A stretch of DNA of 64,000 nucleotides from Pantoea deleyi (lineage in GTDB: Bacteria; Pseudomonadota; Gammaproteobacteria; Enterobacterales; Enterobacteriaceae). The position numbers and the translations under genes were made by a program. The stretch is taken from assembly GCF_022647325.1 (NCBI RefSeq), contig NZ_CP071405.1, positions 2,728,001 to 2,792,000 of the forward strand, written 5' to 3'. Each line of letters opens with the position of its first letter. The first letter of the stretch is position 1. The notes under the pieces were generated by a model. The model made no database searches. It saw only the letters and a list, made by a program, of their open reading frames with translations, and was not told the DNA's origin. Positions 1 through 8,831 of this stretch are shown here, piece by piece.

Positions 1-1185
1 GGGCAGTTCACCGCCCAGCCAGTAAACCAGCTCCGCCGGACGGGCCAGCGGCCAGTGAACAAAGTTCGCCACTTTGCCCGTCTCCAGCGAGCCGTGACTG
101 TCAGCCAGCCCCAGCGCCTTTGCGCCCCACAGGGTCACGCCCGCCAGCGCCTCCTCCGGCGTCATGCCAAACAGGGTGCAGCCCATGTTCAGCATCAGGC
201 GCAGCGACAGCGCAGGTGAGGTGCCGGGGTTGGCATCGCTGGCCAGCGCCATCGGCACGCCGTGGCGCCGGAAGAGATCGACCGGCGGACGCTGCGTCTC
301 GCGCAGCAGATAAAAGGCACCGGGCAGCAGTACCGCGACTGTGCCATGCTGCGCCATCGCCCGGGCATCCTCTTCGGTGGCATATTCAAGATGGTCCGCC
401 GAGAGCGCGCCATAGCGGGCCGCCAGCGCCGCCCCGCCCAGCGCCGAGAGCTGTTCAGCATGAAGCTTCACCGGCATCCCCAGCGCCACTGCCCGATCAA
501 ACACCCGCGCCACCTGCTGCGGCGAAAAAGCGAGGTGCTCGCAGAACGCATCTACCGCGTCCGCCAGCCCCAGCGCCTGGACGCGCGGCAGCAGCCTCTC
601 ACAGATAATATCGACCCAGCCCTCCGGATCCTCTCTGAACTCCGGCGGAAAGGCGTGGGCCGCCAGACAGGTGGCCCGGACATCGGCGGGCACGCGCTCC
701 CCGAGCTGGCGAATTGCCCGCAGCATCCGCAGTTCGCTCTCCTCATCCAGCCCATAACCGGACTTGATCTCCACGGTGGTGACCCCTTCCGCCAGCAGGC
801 GATCGAGCCGCCAGCGGGCCGATGCCACCAGCGCCTCTTCGGTGGCGGCGCGGGTGGCGCGCACGGTCGAGAGGATGCCGCCGCCCTGCGCGGCGATCTC
901 CGCATAGCTGACGCCATTCAGGCGCTGCTCAAACTCCTGGCTGCGGTCACCGCCAAAGACCAGGTGAGTGTGGCAATCCACCAGCCCCGGCGTCACGATG
1001 CCGCCCGGCAGACGATGGTGCCGCTCGGCGACGAAGGCGGGCATCTCCGCCTCCGGCCCGACCCACACCAGCCTGCCCGCCCGCACCGCCAGCGCCCCCG
1101 CCGGTATCAGATGGTACTTCCCGTCACGCATGGTAACCAGGTCGGCCCCGGTCCACACCGTCTCTACGTGCATCTCATTTCCCAT
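1..1185 (-). CDS. hutI: Imidazolonepropionase HutI (3' end beyond window)
   Basis: Zinc amidohydrolase that opens 4-imidazolone-5-propionate to N-formimidoyl-L-glutamate, the third step of histidine breakdown. I translated it by hand because no stop codon lies in the window. It starts [13 protein letters not shown] and has the HTH metal motif in [15 protein letters not shown] at about residues 68-81, a central [10 protein letters not shown] and a late SDANPGTSP. 395 codons are present, so roughly ten C-terminal residues are missing against the usual length of about 405. The ATG at 1185 is preceded by a GGGAG-like site; an in-frame ATG lies at 1173. It is divergent from hutF, and the shared intergenic carries a HutC-like operator. 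The product feeds HutF. Family assignment is very secure. Confidence 0.95.
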   Translation of the reverse strand, partial: MGNEMHVETVWTGADLVTMRDGKYHLIPAGALAVRAGRLVWVGPEAEMPAFVAERHHRLPGGIVTPGLVDCHTHLVFGGDRSQEFEQRLNGVSYAEIAAQGGGILSTVRATRAATEEALVASARWRLDRLLAEGVTTVEIKSGYGLDEESELRMLRAIRQLGERVPADVRATCLAAHAFPPEFREDPEGWVDIICERLLPRVQALGLADAVDAFCEHLAFSPQQVARVFDRAVALGMPVKLHAEQLSALGGAALAARYGALSADHLEYATEEDARAMAQHGTVAVLLPGAFYLLRETQRPPVDLFRRHGVPMALASDANPGTSPALSLRLMLNMGCTLFGMTPEEALAGVTLWGAKALGLADSHGSLETGKVANFVHWPLARPAELVYWLGGELP

Positions 1186-1206
1186 CGCGCTCTCCCGCCT
1201 CCGCCG

Positions 1207-1235
1207 TTTACAGGCTGCCTCAAAGTATGTATATG
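1207..1235 (+). promoter_or_regulatory. Candidate sigma-70 promoter of hutF
   Basis: TTTACA at 1207-1212 and TATATG at 1230-1235 are separated by 17 bp. The -10 element lies inside the TGTATATGTATATACA palindromic stretch, so a repressor bound there would block the promoter. This is inferred from sequence only. Confidence 0.45.
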
Positions 1236-1243
1236 TATATACA
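1228..1243. promoter_or_regulatory. Putative HutC operator in the hutI-hutF intergenic
   Basis: TGTATATACA (1234-1243), overlapped by TGTATATGTA, forms a palindrome. The same decamer recurs upstream of hutC (3953-3962), and a TGTATAGACA variant recurs upstream of hutH. A GntR-type HutC gene lies between them. Three matching sites restricted to hut intergenic regions support a common operator. Confidence 0.65.
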
Positions 1244-1266
1244 ACCACATCCAGTGAGGATCAACC

Positions 1267-2622
1267 ATGGCGACTTTTTTTGCTCCCCGCGCTCTGCTGG
1301 CGACGGGATGGCAGCAGCAGGTGCGGATCACGGTCAGCGAGACCGGTTTTATCGACGCGATTACGCCGGACAGCCACGCGGATCAGGCGGTCCGGCTCGA
1401 CGGCGAGGTGATCCCGGCGATCGCCAACCTGCACTCTCACGCCTTCCAGCGCGCCATGGCGGGCCTCGCGGAAGTCGCGGGCGATCCGCAGGACAGTTTC
1501 TGGACCTGGCGGGATCGGATGTACCGCATGGTAGAGCGCCTGACGCCAGCGCAGGTGGGGGACATCGCCGCCCTGCTCTACATCGAGATGCTGAAAGGCG
1601 GTTACACCCAGGTGGCCGAGTTTCACTATCTGCATCACGACCCTGAGGGTGCGCCTTACAGCGACGACAGGATGCTGCAACAGCTGATCGACGCAGCAGC
1701 GATCGCCGGAATCGGCCAGACGCTGCTGCCGGTGCTCTACAGCTACAGCGGTTTTGGCAGCCAGCCCGCCACGGCCGGCCAGAAACGCTTTATTCAGCAG
1801 ACCGACCGCTATCTGGAACAGCAGGCGCGGCTGGAGAGATGGCAGCAGCAGCGGCCGCTGCTGAATCGCGGCCTCTGTTTCCATTCGCTGCGGGCGGTGA
1901 GCGAAAGCCAGATGCGGGAAGTGCTGGCGGCCAGCGACCCGACGCTGCCGGTGCATATACATGTGGCCGAGCAGCAGAAAGAGGTCAACGATTCGCTGGC
2001 GTGGAGCGGCGAGCGTCCGGTCGCCTGGCTGCTGAACCGCTTTGCGGTGGATGCGCGCTGGTGCCTGATCCACGCCACCCATCTGGATGAGGATGAACGC
2101 ACCCGCCTCGCCCGCAGCGGCGCGGTGGCGGGTCTCTGTCCGACCACCGAAGCCAACCTCGGTGACGGCATCTTTCCGGCGGTGGAGTATATCGCGCAGG
2201 GCGGACGCTGGGGCATCGGCTCCGACAGCCACGTCTCGCTGAGTGCGCAGGAGGAGCTGCGCTGGCTGGAGTATGCTCAGCGGCTGCGCGACCAGCGCCG
2301 TAACCGGATTACCCTGCCCGACCAGCCATCGGTAGGTGATCTGCTGTGGCAGCAGGCGGCCGCAGGCGGTGCGCAGGCGTGCGGGATCCGGCAGGGCACG
2401 CTGGCGGTGGGACAGCGCGCCGACTGGCTGGTGCTGCGGGATGAGGCCTGGCTCGGCAGCGTGGATTCCCCGGTGCTGCTGAACCGCTGGCTCTTCGCCG
2501 GGCAGCGCGACCAGATTCGGGATGTCTATGTCGCGGGCAAGGCGGTGATCAAAGAGGGGGTTCATCCGCAGCAGGCGGCATGTGCGGCGCGCTTTGCTCA
2601 GGCAATGGCGGTGCTGCGATGA
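1267..2622 (+). CDS. hutF: Formimidoylglutamate deiminase HutF
   Basis: Amidohydrolase that converts N-formimidoyl-L-glutamate to N-formyl-L-glutamate and ammonia. The 451-residue protein has the HSH metal motif in IANLHSHAFQRAMAG near residue 56, HIHVAEQ in the middle and GIGSDSHVS towards the C-terminus, as expected for HutF. The ATG follows a GTGAGGA ribosome-binding site. The stop overlaps the hutD start (ATGA), indicating translational coupling. HutF marks the five-step histidine pathway typical of pseudomonads, rather than the formimidoylglutamase route of Klebsiella and Salmonella; the deformylase HutG would be expected just outside the window. A guanine deaminase-like relative is the only alternative and is less likely in this context. 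Confidence 0.93.
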   Translation: MATFFAPRALLATGWQQQVRITVSETGFIDAITPDSHADQAVRLDGEVIPAIANLHSHAFQRAMAGLAEVAGDPQDSFWTWRDRMYRMVERLTPAQVGDIAALLYIEMLKGGYTQVAEFHYLHHDPEGAPYSDDRMLQQLIDAAAIAGIGQTLLPVLYSYSGFGSQPATAGQKRFIQQTDRYLEQQARLERWQQQRPLLNRGLCFHSLRAVSESQMREVLAASDPTLPVHIHVAEQQKEVNDSLAWSGERPVAWLLNRFAVDARWCLIHATHLDEDERTRLARSGAVAGLCPTTEANLGDGIFPAVEYIAQGGRWGIGSDSHVSLSAQEELRWLEYAQRLRDQRRNRITLPDQPSVGDLLWQQAAAGGAQACGIRQGTLAVGQRADWLVLRDEAWLGSVDSPVLLNRWLFAGQRDQIRDVYVAGKAVIKEGVHPQQAACAARFAQAMAVLR

Positions 2623-3161
2623 TCGCCCGCTTCGCCTATCCGGCGCTGAAGGTCAGCCGCTGGCGTAACGGCGGCGGCGAGACCCGCGAAATCGTTACTT
2701 TTCCGCCAGGTGAGGAACGCTTCGGCTGGCGCGCCAGCATCGCCACCCTCGCGCAGGATGGCCCCTTCTCCGCCTTTCCGGGCATCGATCGGGTCATTAC
2801 CCTGCTGCACGGCGACCCGGTGTTACTGACCGCACCCGATGTGCAGCAGCTGCTGCTCCCTCACCAGCCCTGGGCGTTTGCCGGTGAACTGGCTTTAACG
2901 GCTCAGCTGCAGGGCGGCGTCAGCGAAGATTTTAATATCATGACGCGGCGGGATGCGTGGCAGGCCAGCGTGGAGGTGGTCACCACCTCCGTACACAGTC
3001 TCCACGGGGTCGCCTGGGTGCTGGCTGGCAGATGGCAGACGGCGGACGGGGAAAAACTGTCTGCGCAGCAGGGCGTGTGGTGGGTGGATGAAGAGACCCG
3101 CCTCAGCCCGTGCGAAGCGGATGCCAGACTGCTGTTTACCCGCCTCAGCCGTGTCCTCTGA
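2619..3161 (+). CDS. hutD: HutD family protein
   Basis: A 180-residue member of the HutD family (DUF886), a double beta-barrel cupin-like protein found in hut operons and proposed to tune histidine use; its biochemical role is not firmly established. The sequence starts MIARFAYPALKVSRWRNGGG and carries the conserved GWRASIA and FSAFPGIDR segments. I chose the ATG at 2619, which overlaps the hutF stop, over the upstream in-frame start at 2580, because family proteins begin near this point. The 3' end overlaps the convergent hutC gene by 17 bp. No catalytic residues are apparent. Confidence 0.88.
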   Translation: MIARFAYPALKVSRWRNGGGETREIVTFPPGEERFGWRASIATLAQDGPFSAFPGIDRVITLLHGDPVLLTAPDVQQLLLPHQPWAFAGELALTAQLQGGVSEDFNIMTRRDAWQASVEVVTTSVHSLHGVAWVLAGRWQTADGEKLSAQQGVWWVDEETRLSPCEADARLLFTRLSRVL

Positions 3162-3900
3162 AGCGCCCCAGCAGCTTATAGCGTGAGCCGGGATAAAGCA
3201 GCCGCGCGTAGGTCACGATGCGGGTGTCGCTCCAGGTCTGACGCCGGATCAGCAGGCAGGGTTCGTGCTCATCCAGCGACAGATGTTTACGCTGACGCGC
3301 ATCGGGCAGCACGGCTTCAACAATGTGCTCACCCGCGGTCAGCGGTGCAACCCGCATCAGATAGGTATAAGGGGTCATCTGCTGATAATCCTGCGTCAGG
3401 TAGTCGGGCGCGACGAGTGGATTGACCAGCCGATCCTCCAGCTGCACCGGCAGCTCGTTTTCATAGTGCACAATCAGCGAGTGATAGAGCATCTGCCCGG
3501 TGGTCATGCCCAGCACGGCGGCCTGCTCAGGATCGGCTTTGGTCTGGCCGATAGCGAGAATTTTACAGCTGTGCTGGTGACCACGCTGGGCGATCTCATC
3601 GGCGATATTGTGCACCTCCAGCATCGCGGTATACCCCTTCATCTCCGCCACAAAGGTTCCCACGCCCTGCATCCGCACCAGAAAGCCTTCGCTGGTGAGT
3701 TCCCGCAGCGCCCGGTTAATGGTCATCCGGCTGACGCCCAGCTCATTGACCAGTTCGCTCTCTGACGGCACGCGCTGATTCGCCTTCCATAATCCTTCGC
3801 GGATCTGACTGATAATCGCCTGCTTGACCCGCTGATAGATCGGCGCGGGTTCGTCGCTCATCGCCGCCGCCAGTTGTGCCAGTGCCGTGTGCTCAACCAT
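3145..3900 (-). CDS. hutC: Histidine utilization repressor HutC
   Basis: GntR-family transcription factor of the HutC/FarR type, 251 residues. The N-terminal winged helix-turn-helix (about residues 17-85) includes RVPSESELVNELGVSRMT, and the remainder is a UTRA effector domain expected to bind urocanate. HutC proteins repress hut genes until urocanate accumulates. The gene has an AAGGA ribosome-binding site and is transcribed away from hutH. Its upstream region carries the 12-bp palindrome at 3952-3963, which suggests autoregulation. It overlaps the convergent hutD 3' end by 17 bp. Confidence 0.93.
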   Translation of the reverse strand: MVEHTALAQLAAAMSDEPAPIYQRVKQAIISQIREGLWKANQRVPSESELVNELGVSRMTINRALRELTSEGFLVRMQGVGTFVAEMKGYTAMLEVHNIADEIAQRGHQHSCKILAIGQTKADPEQAAVLGMTTGQMLYHSLIVHYENELPVQLEDRLVNPLVAPDYLTQDYQQMTPYTYLMRVAPLTAGEHIVEAVLPDARQRKHLSLDEHEPCLLIRRQTWSDTRIVTYARLLYPGSRYKLLGRFRGHG

Positions 3901-3951
3901 GTGCTGTTCCTTATGCTGATAATACGGTCAGTTTACTGTCTCATAGCATGA

Positions 3952-3963
3952 ATGTATATACAT
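3952..3963. promoter_or_regulatory. Putative HutC operator upstream of hutC
   Basis: ATGTATATACAT is a perfect 12-bp palindrome sharing its TGTATATACA core with the hutI-hutF intergenic. It lies about 50 bp upstream of the hutC start, consistent with autorepression. Confidence 0.65.
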
Positions 3964-3999
3964 CCAGTAGCGGGCGCTGTGCCTTTTCAGGGCAGCCTC

Positions 4000-4016
4000 T
4001 GCATCCTTATCGTGCA
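4000..4016. promoter_or_regulatory. Putative NtrC-binding site upstream of hutH
   Basis: TGCATC-CTTAT-CGTGCA matches the NtrC consensus TGCACC-N5-GGTGCA at 10 of 12 positions with correct spacing. It is centred about 98 bp upstream of the transcription start predicted from the sigma-54 promoter, a typical enhancer distance. A weaker match (TGTGCC-N5-AGGGCA, 3978-3994) lies 22 bp further upstream, about two helical turns. Confidence 0.6.
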
Positions 4017-4078
4017 GCGCCAGCAAGGCGATCCTCCCTTTCCCCGCCGCTGCCGGGCGATCCATTTTTGTGATCGGT

Positions 4079-4095
4079 CTGGCATGCCTCTTGCT
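4079..4095 (+). promoter_or_regulatory. Sigma-54 promoter of hutH
   Basis: CTGGCATG-CCTC-TTGCT has the invariant -24 GG (4081-4082) and -12 GC (4093-4094) with the required 10-bp gap and good flanking consensus. The start site should fall near 4106, directly at the HutC-like operator (4108-4120). Confidence 0.75.
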
Positions 4096-4107
4096 TCATC
4101 CGTTTAA

Positions 4108-4120
4108 TTGTATAGACAAG
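4108..4120. promoter_or_regulatory. Putative HutC operator at the hutH transcription start
   Basis: TTGTATAGACAAG is a near-palindrome closely resembling the known enterobacterial hut operator sequence. It overlaps or immediately follows the start predicted from the sigma-54 promoter, so bound HutC would block initiation or early elongation. Confidence 0.7.
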
Positions 4121-4225
4121 CATAGACAGGAATGACGGCTTATGATTCACTCGCATTATCCCGCTGGTCAGGGCAAGGAGAGCAGCTCAGCCACGCCAGC
4201 ACACACGTACAGACAGGAGCAGACT

Positions 4226-5776
4226 ATGTCAGGTTCGTTTCAGGCATTACGCCTGGTGCCAGGCGAGGTGGATCTCGCCACATTACGCGCTATCTATCAG
4301 GGTCAGGTCACGCTGACACTCGATGAGGGCGCGCGTCAGGCGATTGCCGCAGCCCAGCAGACCGTAGATACGATTGTTGCCTCCGGCAACGTGGTGTATG
4401 GCATCAACACGGGGTTTGGCAAACTGGCACAGACGCAGATCCCGGCCAGCCGGCTGGCGGATCTGCAGCGTAATCTGGTGCTGTCACACAGCGTCGGCTT
4501 GGGCGACCTGCTGCCCGACAATGTCACCCGACTGGTGGTGGCGACCAAAATTATCAGCCTGGCGCGCGGCCACTCTGGCGTGCGCATCGACCTGGTCGAG
4601 GCGCTGCTGGCGCTGTTTAACGCGGGTGTGATGCCCTGCATCCCGGAGAAGGGATCGGTGGGCGCGTCCGGCGATCTGGCACCGCTGGCGCACATGTCGC
4701 TGATGCTGCTGGGGGAAGGTCAGGTCCGCCACAATGGCGAACTGATCCCGGCAACCCAGGGGCTGGCCAGCGTCGGGCTGTCGCCGTTTGTGCTCGGTCC
4801 GAAAGAGGGACTGGCCCTGCTCAACGGCACCCAGGTCTCGACCGCGCTGGCGCTGCGCGGCCTGTTTGAGGGCGAGAATCTGTTTGCCGCCGGTCTGATG
4901 GCCGGTGCCCTGTCGCTGGAAGCGATTAAAGGTTCGCTGAAACCGTTCGACGCCCGCATCCATCAGGCGCGCGGTCAGCAGGGGCAGATTGCCGTGGCGG
5001 CGGCGGTCAGCGCCCTGATCGAAGGCAGCGAGATCCTCTCTTCACATACCCATTGCGGCCGGGTTCAGGATCCCTACTCCATCCGCTGCGTGCCGCAGGT
5101 GATGGGTGCCTGCCTGGACAATATATGCCACGCGGCGCGGATCCTGGAAATTGAGGCCAACGCCGCCTCTGACAATCCCCTGGTCTTCAGCGACAGCGGC
5201 GATGTGATCTCCGGCGGCAACTTCCATGCCGAGCCGGTGGCCTTTGCCGCGGATATCCTGGCGCTGGCAATTGCTGAAGTAGGCGCCATCTCTGAGCGGC
5301 GACTGGCGCTGCTGCTGGACAGCGGCCTGTCAGGCCTGCCGCCCTTCCTGGTGCGGGATGGCGGCGTCAACTCCGGCTTTATGATCGCGCAGGTGACCGC
5401 CGCCGCGCTGGCCTCGGAAAACAAATCGCTGGCGCATCCCGGCAGCGTCGACAGCCTGCCCACCTCCGCGAACCAGGAGGACCACGTTTCGATGGCCACC
5501 TACGCCGCGCGCCGTCTCGGCAGCATGTGCTTCAACAGTGCGGCGGTTGTCGGCATCGAGGCGATGGCCGCCGCACAGGGCATTGAATTTAACCGGCCGC
5601 TGCAAAGCTCCTCGCTGATCGAGCAGGCGCTGGCCACCCTCCGCGAGCAGGTCGCCTTTCTGGAGGCGGACCGCCTGATGGCACCTGATATTGAGGCCAT
5701 GCGTCAGTGGGCAAGCCGCGCTGACTGGCCTCAGGCACTGACCGCGCTGCTGCCGAGCATGCGCACGACTTCTTAA
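4226..5776 (+). CDS. hutH: Histidine ammonia-lyase HutH
   Basis: Deaminates L-histidine to trans-urocanate and ammonia, the first step of the pathway; a cytosolic homotetramer with the self-formed MIO electrophile. The 516-residue protein carries the MIO-forming Ala-Ser-Gly at residues 147-149 ([12 protein letters not shown]), the N-terminal [10 protein letters not shown] and the late [10 protein letters not shown] motif. An in-frame ATG lies 84 bp upstream at 4142, but the ATG at 4226 has an AGGAG six bases before it and matches the family N-terminus, so I use it. hutU follows after 15 bp, indicating an operon. Regulation appears to combine HutC repression with a sigma-54/NtrC-type promoter. 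Confidence 0.96.
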   Translation: MSGSFQALRLVPGEVDLATLRAIYQGQVTLTLDEGARQAIAAAQQTVDTIVASGNVVYGINTGFGKLAQTQIPASRLADLQRNLVLSHSVGLGDLLPDNVTRLVVATKIISLARGHSGVRIDLVEALLALFNAGVMPCIPEKGSVGASGDLAPLAHMSLMLLGEGQVRHNGELIPATQGLASVGLSPFVLGPKEGLALLNGTQVSTALALRGLFEGENLFAAGLMAGALSLEAIKGSLKPFDARIHQARGQQGQIAVAAAVSALIEGSEILSSHTHCGRVQDPYSIRCVPQVMGACLDNICHAARILEIEANAASDNPLVFSDSGDVISGGNFHAEPVAFAADILALAIAEVGAISERRLALLLDSGLSGLPPFLVRDGGVNSGFMIAQVTAAALASENKSLAHPGSVDSLPTSANQEDHVSMATYAARRLGSMCFNSAAVVGIEAMAAAQGIEFNRPLQSSSLIEQALATLREQVAFLEADRLMAPDIEAMRQWASRADWPQALTALLPSMRTTS

Positions 5777-5791
5777 TTAAAGGAATCTTTC

Positions 5792-7477
5792 ATGAGCGAA
5801 ACCCTTTCTCAGGCTGTAGCGCGCGAGATTCGTGCGCCGCACGGCACCACGCTGCACTGCGCCAACTGGCTGATCGAAGCGGCTTACCGCATGATTCAGA
5901 ACAACCTCGATCCCGACGTCGCCGAGCGGCCGGAAGATCTGGTGGTTTATGGCGGCATCGGTAAGGCCGCGCGTAACCAGGCCTGTTTCGAACAGATCCT
6001 GCGCTCGCTGCAGGTTCTGCAGCCCGATGAGACGCTGCTGATCCAGAGCGGCAAGCCGGTCGGCATCTTCCGCACCCATGCGGATGCCCCGCGCGTGCTG
6101 CTGGCCAACTCTAACCTGGTGCCCCACTGGGCAACCTGGGATCACTTCCACGAACTCGATAAAGCGGGCCTGATGATGTATGGCCAGATGACGGCCGGCT
6201 CCTGGATCTACATTGGCGCGCAGGGCATCGTGCAGGGCACCTATGAAACCTTCGTCGAGGCGGGACGTCAGCACTACAACAACGACCTCAGCGGACGCTG
6301 GATCCTCACCGCCGGACTGGGCGGCATGGGTGGCGCGCAGCCGCTGGCGGGCGTGCTGGCCGGGGCCTGTGTGCTGGCGATCGAATGTCAGGAGTCGCGC
6401 ATCGATTTCCGCCTGCGAACCCGCTATGTCGACTACAAGGCCACGACGCTGGACGAGGCGCTGGCGATGATCGGCGAGGCGACCGCGGCGAAGAAAGCCA
6501 TCTCGGTCGGCCTGCTGGGGAACGCGGCGGAGATCCTGCCGGAGCTGGTAAAACGCGCGCAGGCGGGCGGGCCGAAGCCGGACATCGTGACCGACCAGAC
6601 CTCGGCGCACGACCCGATCAACGGCTATCTGCCGATTGGCTGGGATCTGGCGCGCTGGCAGCAGGAGCGCGTTTCTCAGCCGAAAGCGGTTGAGAAGGCG
6701 GCGCGCGCCTCAATGGCGGTCCACGTTCAGGCGATGCTCGACTTCTGTCATATGGGCATCCCGACCGTGGATTACGGCAACAACATCCGTCAGGTGGCGC
6801 TGGATGAGGGTGTCAGCAACGCCTTCGATTTCCCGGGCTTCGTTCCGGCCTATATCCGTCCGCTGTTCTGTGAAGGCAAAGGTCCTTTCCGCTGGGTGGC
6901 GCTGTCGGGCGACCCGGAAGATATCTATAAGACCGATGCGAAACTCAAAGAGCTGTTCCCGCACCATAAAACGCTGCATCGCTGGCTCGATATGGCGCAG
7001 GAGCGCATCGCATTCCAGGGGCTGCCTGCCCGTATCTGCTGGCTGGGGCTGGGCGAGCGGCATCTGGCCGGTCTGGCCTTCAACAAAATGGTGCGCAACG
7101 GCGAACTTAAAGCGCCGGTGGTGATTGGCCGCGATCATCTCGACTGTGGTTCCGTCGCCTCACCGAACCGCGAAACCGAGGCGATGAAAGATGGCTCGGA
7201 TGCGGTCTCTGACTGGCCGCTGCTGAATGCGCTGCTGAACACCGCTGGCGGCGCGACCTGGGTCAGCCTGCATCATGGCGGCGGGGTTGGCATGGGCTTC
7301 TCGCAGCATTCCGGCGTGGTCATCGTCTGTGACGGCAGCAAAGAGGCGGATGCGCGTCTGGGCCGCGTGCTGTGGAACGACCCGGCTACCGGGGTGATGC
7401 GTCACGCCGATGCCGGCTATGAGCTGGCGCAGCAGTGCGCGTCAGAGCATGGCCTGAACCTGCCGATGCTGAAATAG
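5792..7477 (+). CDS. hutU: Urocanate hydratase HutU
   Basis: NAD-dependent enzyme adding water to urocanate to form imidazolone propionate, step two of the pathway. It is 561 residues, the expected length, with family hallmarks [29 protein letters not shown] and the C-terminal [15 protein letters not shown] region. The ATG has an AAGGAA ribosome-binding site and lies 15 bp after hutH. A 10-bp hairpin follows the stop. Assignment is secure. Confidence 0.96.
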   Translation: MSETLSQAVAREIRAPHGTTLHCANWLIEAAYRMIQNNLDPDVAERPEDLVVYGGIGKAARNQACFEQILRSLQVLQPDETLLIQSGKPVGIFRTHADAPRVLLANSNLVPHWATWDHFHELDKAGLMMYGQMTAGSWIYIGAQGIVQGTYETFVEAGRQHYNNDLSGRWILTAGLGGMGGAQPLAGVLAGACVLAIECQESRIDFRLRTRYVDYKATTLDEALAMIGEATAAKKAISVGLLGNAAEILPELVKRAQAGGPKPDIVTDQTSAHDPINGYLPIGWDLARWQQERVSQPKAVEKAARASMAVHVQAMLDFCHMGIPTVDYGNNIRQVALDEGVSNAFDFPGFVPAYIRPLFCEGKGPFRWVALSGDPEDIYKTDAKLKELFPHHKTLHRWLDMAQERIAFQGLPARICWLGLGERHLAGLAFNKMVRNGELKAPVVIGRDHLDCGSVASPNRETEAMKDGSDAVSDWPLLNALLNTAGGATWVSLHHGGGVGMGFSQHSGVVIVCDGSKEADARLGRVLWNDPATGVMRHADAGYELAQQCASEHGLNLPMLK

Positions 7478-7484
7478 CTGTTTA

Positions 7485-7508
7485 CGGGGTAAGCAGCCGC
7501 TTACCCCG
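7485..7508 (+). terminator. Hairpin after hutU
   Basis: CGGGGTAAGC and GCTTACCCCG form a perfect 10-bp stem with a four-base loop, eight bases after the hutU stop. No good U-run follows, so it may be an RNA-stabilizing hairpin or a weak terminator. Confidence 0.55.
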
Positions 7509-7672
7509 CTTCTGATCCCCGTCGCCGTTTCGCCCGCCTCTGACATCGCTTTCTTATTACTTATTCCATTTTGGTTTAGCCTATAGCCCGATTTCATCCC
7601 GACGGCGATAGACGCCGCGCCACCCGATCTCTAAAGTGAAATCTTCTCATTCTGTATGGAGCGCGACTCTGC

Positions 7673-8830
7673 ATGACCCTTTCCCCTGCCCTGCTTGAAG
7701 ATGCCCTGCGCTGGCGCCGTGATTTTCATCGCCAGCCTGAACTCGGTTACCAGGAACATGGCACCAGCCAGTTTATTGCAGAAGAGCTGGCGCGGGCCGG
7801 ATTGCAGGTGTTTCGTGGGCTGGCGGGCACCGGGGTGATCGGCACGCTGGAAAACGGCCCCGGCCCGGTGATCGGGCTGCGTGCGGATATGGATGCGCTG
7901 CCGATTACGGAAAAAGGGGACGCCGAATGGCGCTCCGCGACGCCGGGCGTGATGCACGCCTGCGGACACGACGGCCACAGCGCGATTCTGCTGGCCGCCG
8001 CCCGGCAGCTGGCCGCCACGCGCCGCTTCAGCGGCACGGTGCATTTCATCTTTCAGCCCGCCGAAGAGAATCTGGGCGGCGCACGCAAAATGGTGGAAGA
8101 GGGTTTGTTTCAGCACTTCCCGATGGATGCCATCTATGCGATGCACAACTGGCCGGGGCTGCCGCTGGGGTCGCTGGCGGTTAATCCTGGTGCGATGATG
8201 GCGTCGCTGGATTCCTTTGAGATTACCCTGCACGGCAAAAGCTGCCACGCGGCGATGCCGGAGAGCGGAGCCGATCCGATGGTGGTGGCGGCGGAACTGA
8301 TTCTGGCATTGCAGACCATCCCGTCGCGCCGCCTGTCGCCGCTCGCCTCGGCGGTGGTCAGCGTGACGCAGATCCACGGTGGCGAAGCGATTAACGTGAT
8401 CCCGGAACAGATTGTGCTGCGCGGCACGGTGCGCTGTCTGCAGACCAGCGTACGGGAAAAGGTGCGCGGGCTGATTGATGAGTTCGTGGGGACCCTGCCG
8501 CGCCCGTTTGGCGTCAGTGGTGACATTCACTGGCTGCCGGGCTACCCGGTTACCGCCAACCATGTCGCCCCGGCTGAACAGGTGCGCGACGTGGCGCTGG
8601 CGACGCTGGGCGCGGAGCAGGTTCACTGGCAGGTGAATCCGTCGATGGCGTCCGAAGATTTCGCCTGCATGATGGAAGCCTGTCCCGGTGCCTACTTCTG
8701 GCTGGGTGCGGATGGTGACACGCCCTCCGCACCGCTGCACAACGCCCGCTATGACTTCAACGATGCGCTGCTGCCGATCGGCATCCGCTTCTGGCAGAAC
8801 CTGGTCGAGCAGGCGCTGCCTGTCGCCTGA
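7673..8830 (+). CDS. M20 family amidohydrolase (HipO/AmaA-like)
   Basis: Zinc-dependent amidohydrolase of peptidase family M20D, 385 residues, close to hippurate hydrolases, N-acyl amino acid hydrolases and IAA-amino acid hydrolases. Metal-site motifs are ADMDALPI, HACGHDGHSAILL, FQPAEENLGGA and the late MASEDFACMMEACPG. The dimerization domain lies between them. The substrate cannot be read from sequence. Position next to hutU suggests, but does not prove, a link to acylated amino acid or N-acyl histidine metabolism; it is 195 bp from hutU with a hairpin between, so probably its own unit. It converges with ybiB, leaving one base between the stops. Confidence 0.88.
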   Translation: MTLSPALLEDALRWRRDFHRQPELGYQEHGTSQFIAEELARAGLQVFRGLAGTGVIGTLENGPGPVIGLRADMDALPITEKGDAEWRSATPGVMHACGHDGHSAILLAAARQLAATRRFSGTVHFIFQPAEENLGGARKMVEEGLFQHFPMDAIYAMHNWPGLPLGSLAVNPGAMMASLDSFEITLHGKSCHAAMPESGADPMVVAAELILALQTIPSRRLSPLASAVVSVTQIHGGEAINVIPEQIVLRGTVRCLQTSVREKVRGLIDEFVGTLPRPFGVSGDIHWLPGYPVTANHVAPAEQVRDVALATLGAEQVHWQVNPSMASEDFACMMEACPGAYFWLGADGDTPSAPLHNARYDFNDALLPIGIRFWQNLVEQALPVA

Positions 8831-8831
8831 T

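Larger units (their letters stand above)
3901..4225. other. hutC-hutH intergenic control region
   Basis: This 325-bp region without a gene separates divergent hutC and hutH. It holds, from left to right, a hutC-side TATTAT -10-like element, a HutC-like palindrome (3952-3963), one good and one weak NtrC-like site (4000-4016 and 3978-3994), a sigma-54 promoter (4079-4095), a HutC-like operator (4108-4120) and the hutH ribosome-binding site AGGAG (4215-4219). Open frames crossing it look non-coding. Confidence 0.8.

Noticed and set aside
262..1257. A 331-codon plus-strand frame across hutI
   Set aside because: Shadow of hutI, whose minus-strand translation has the full metal-site motifs.
1261..2565. 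A 434-codon minus-strand frame across hutF
   Set aside because: Antisense shadow of hutF.
4142..4225. N-terminal extension of hutH from the ATG at 4142
   Set aside because: The extension has no family match, and the ATG at 4226 has an ideal AGGAG.
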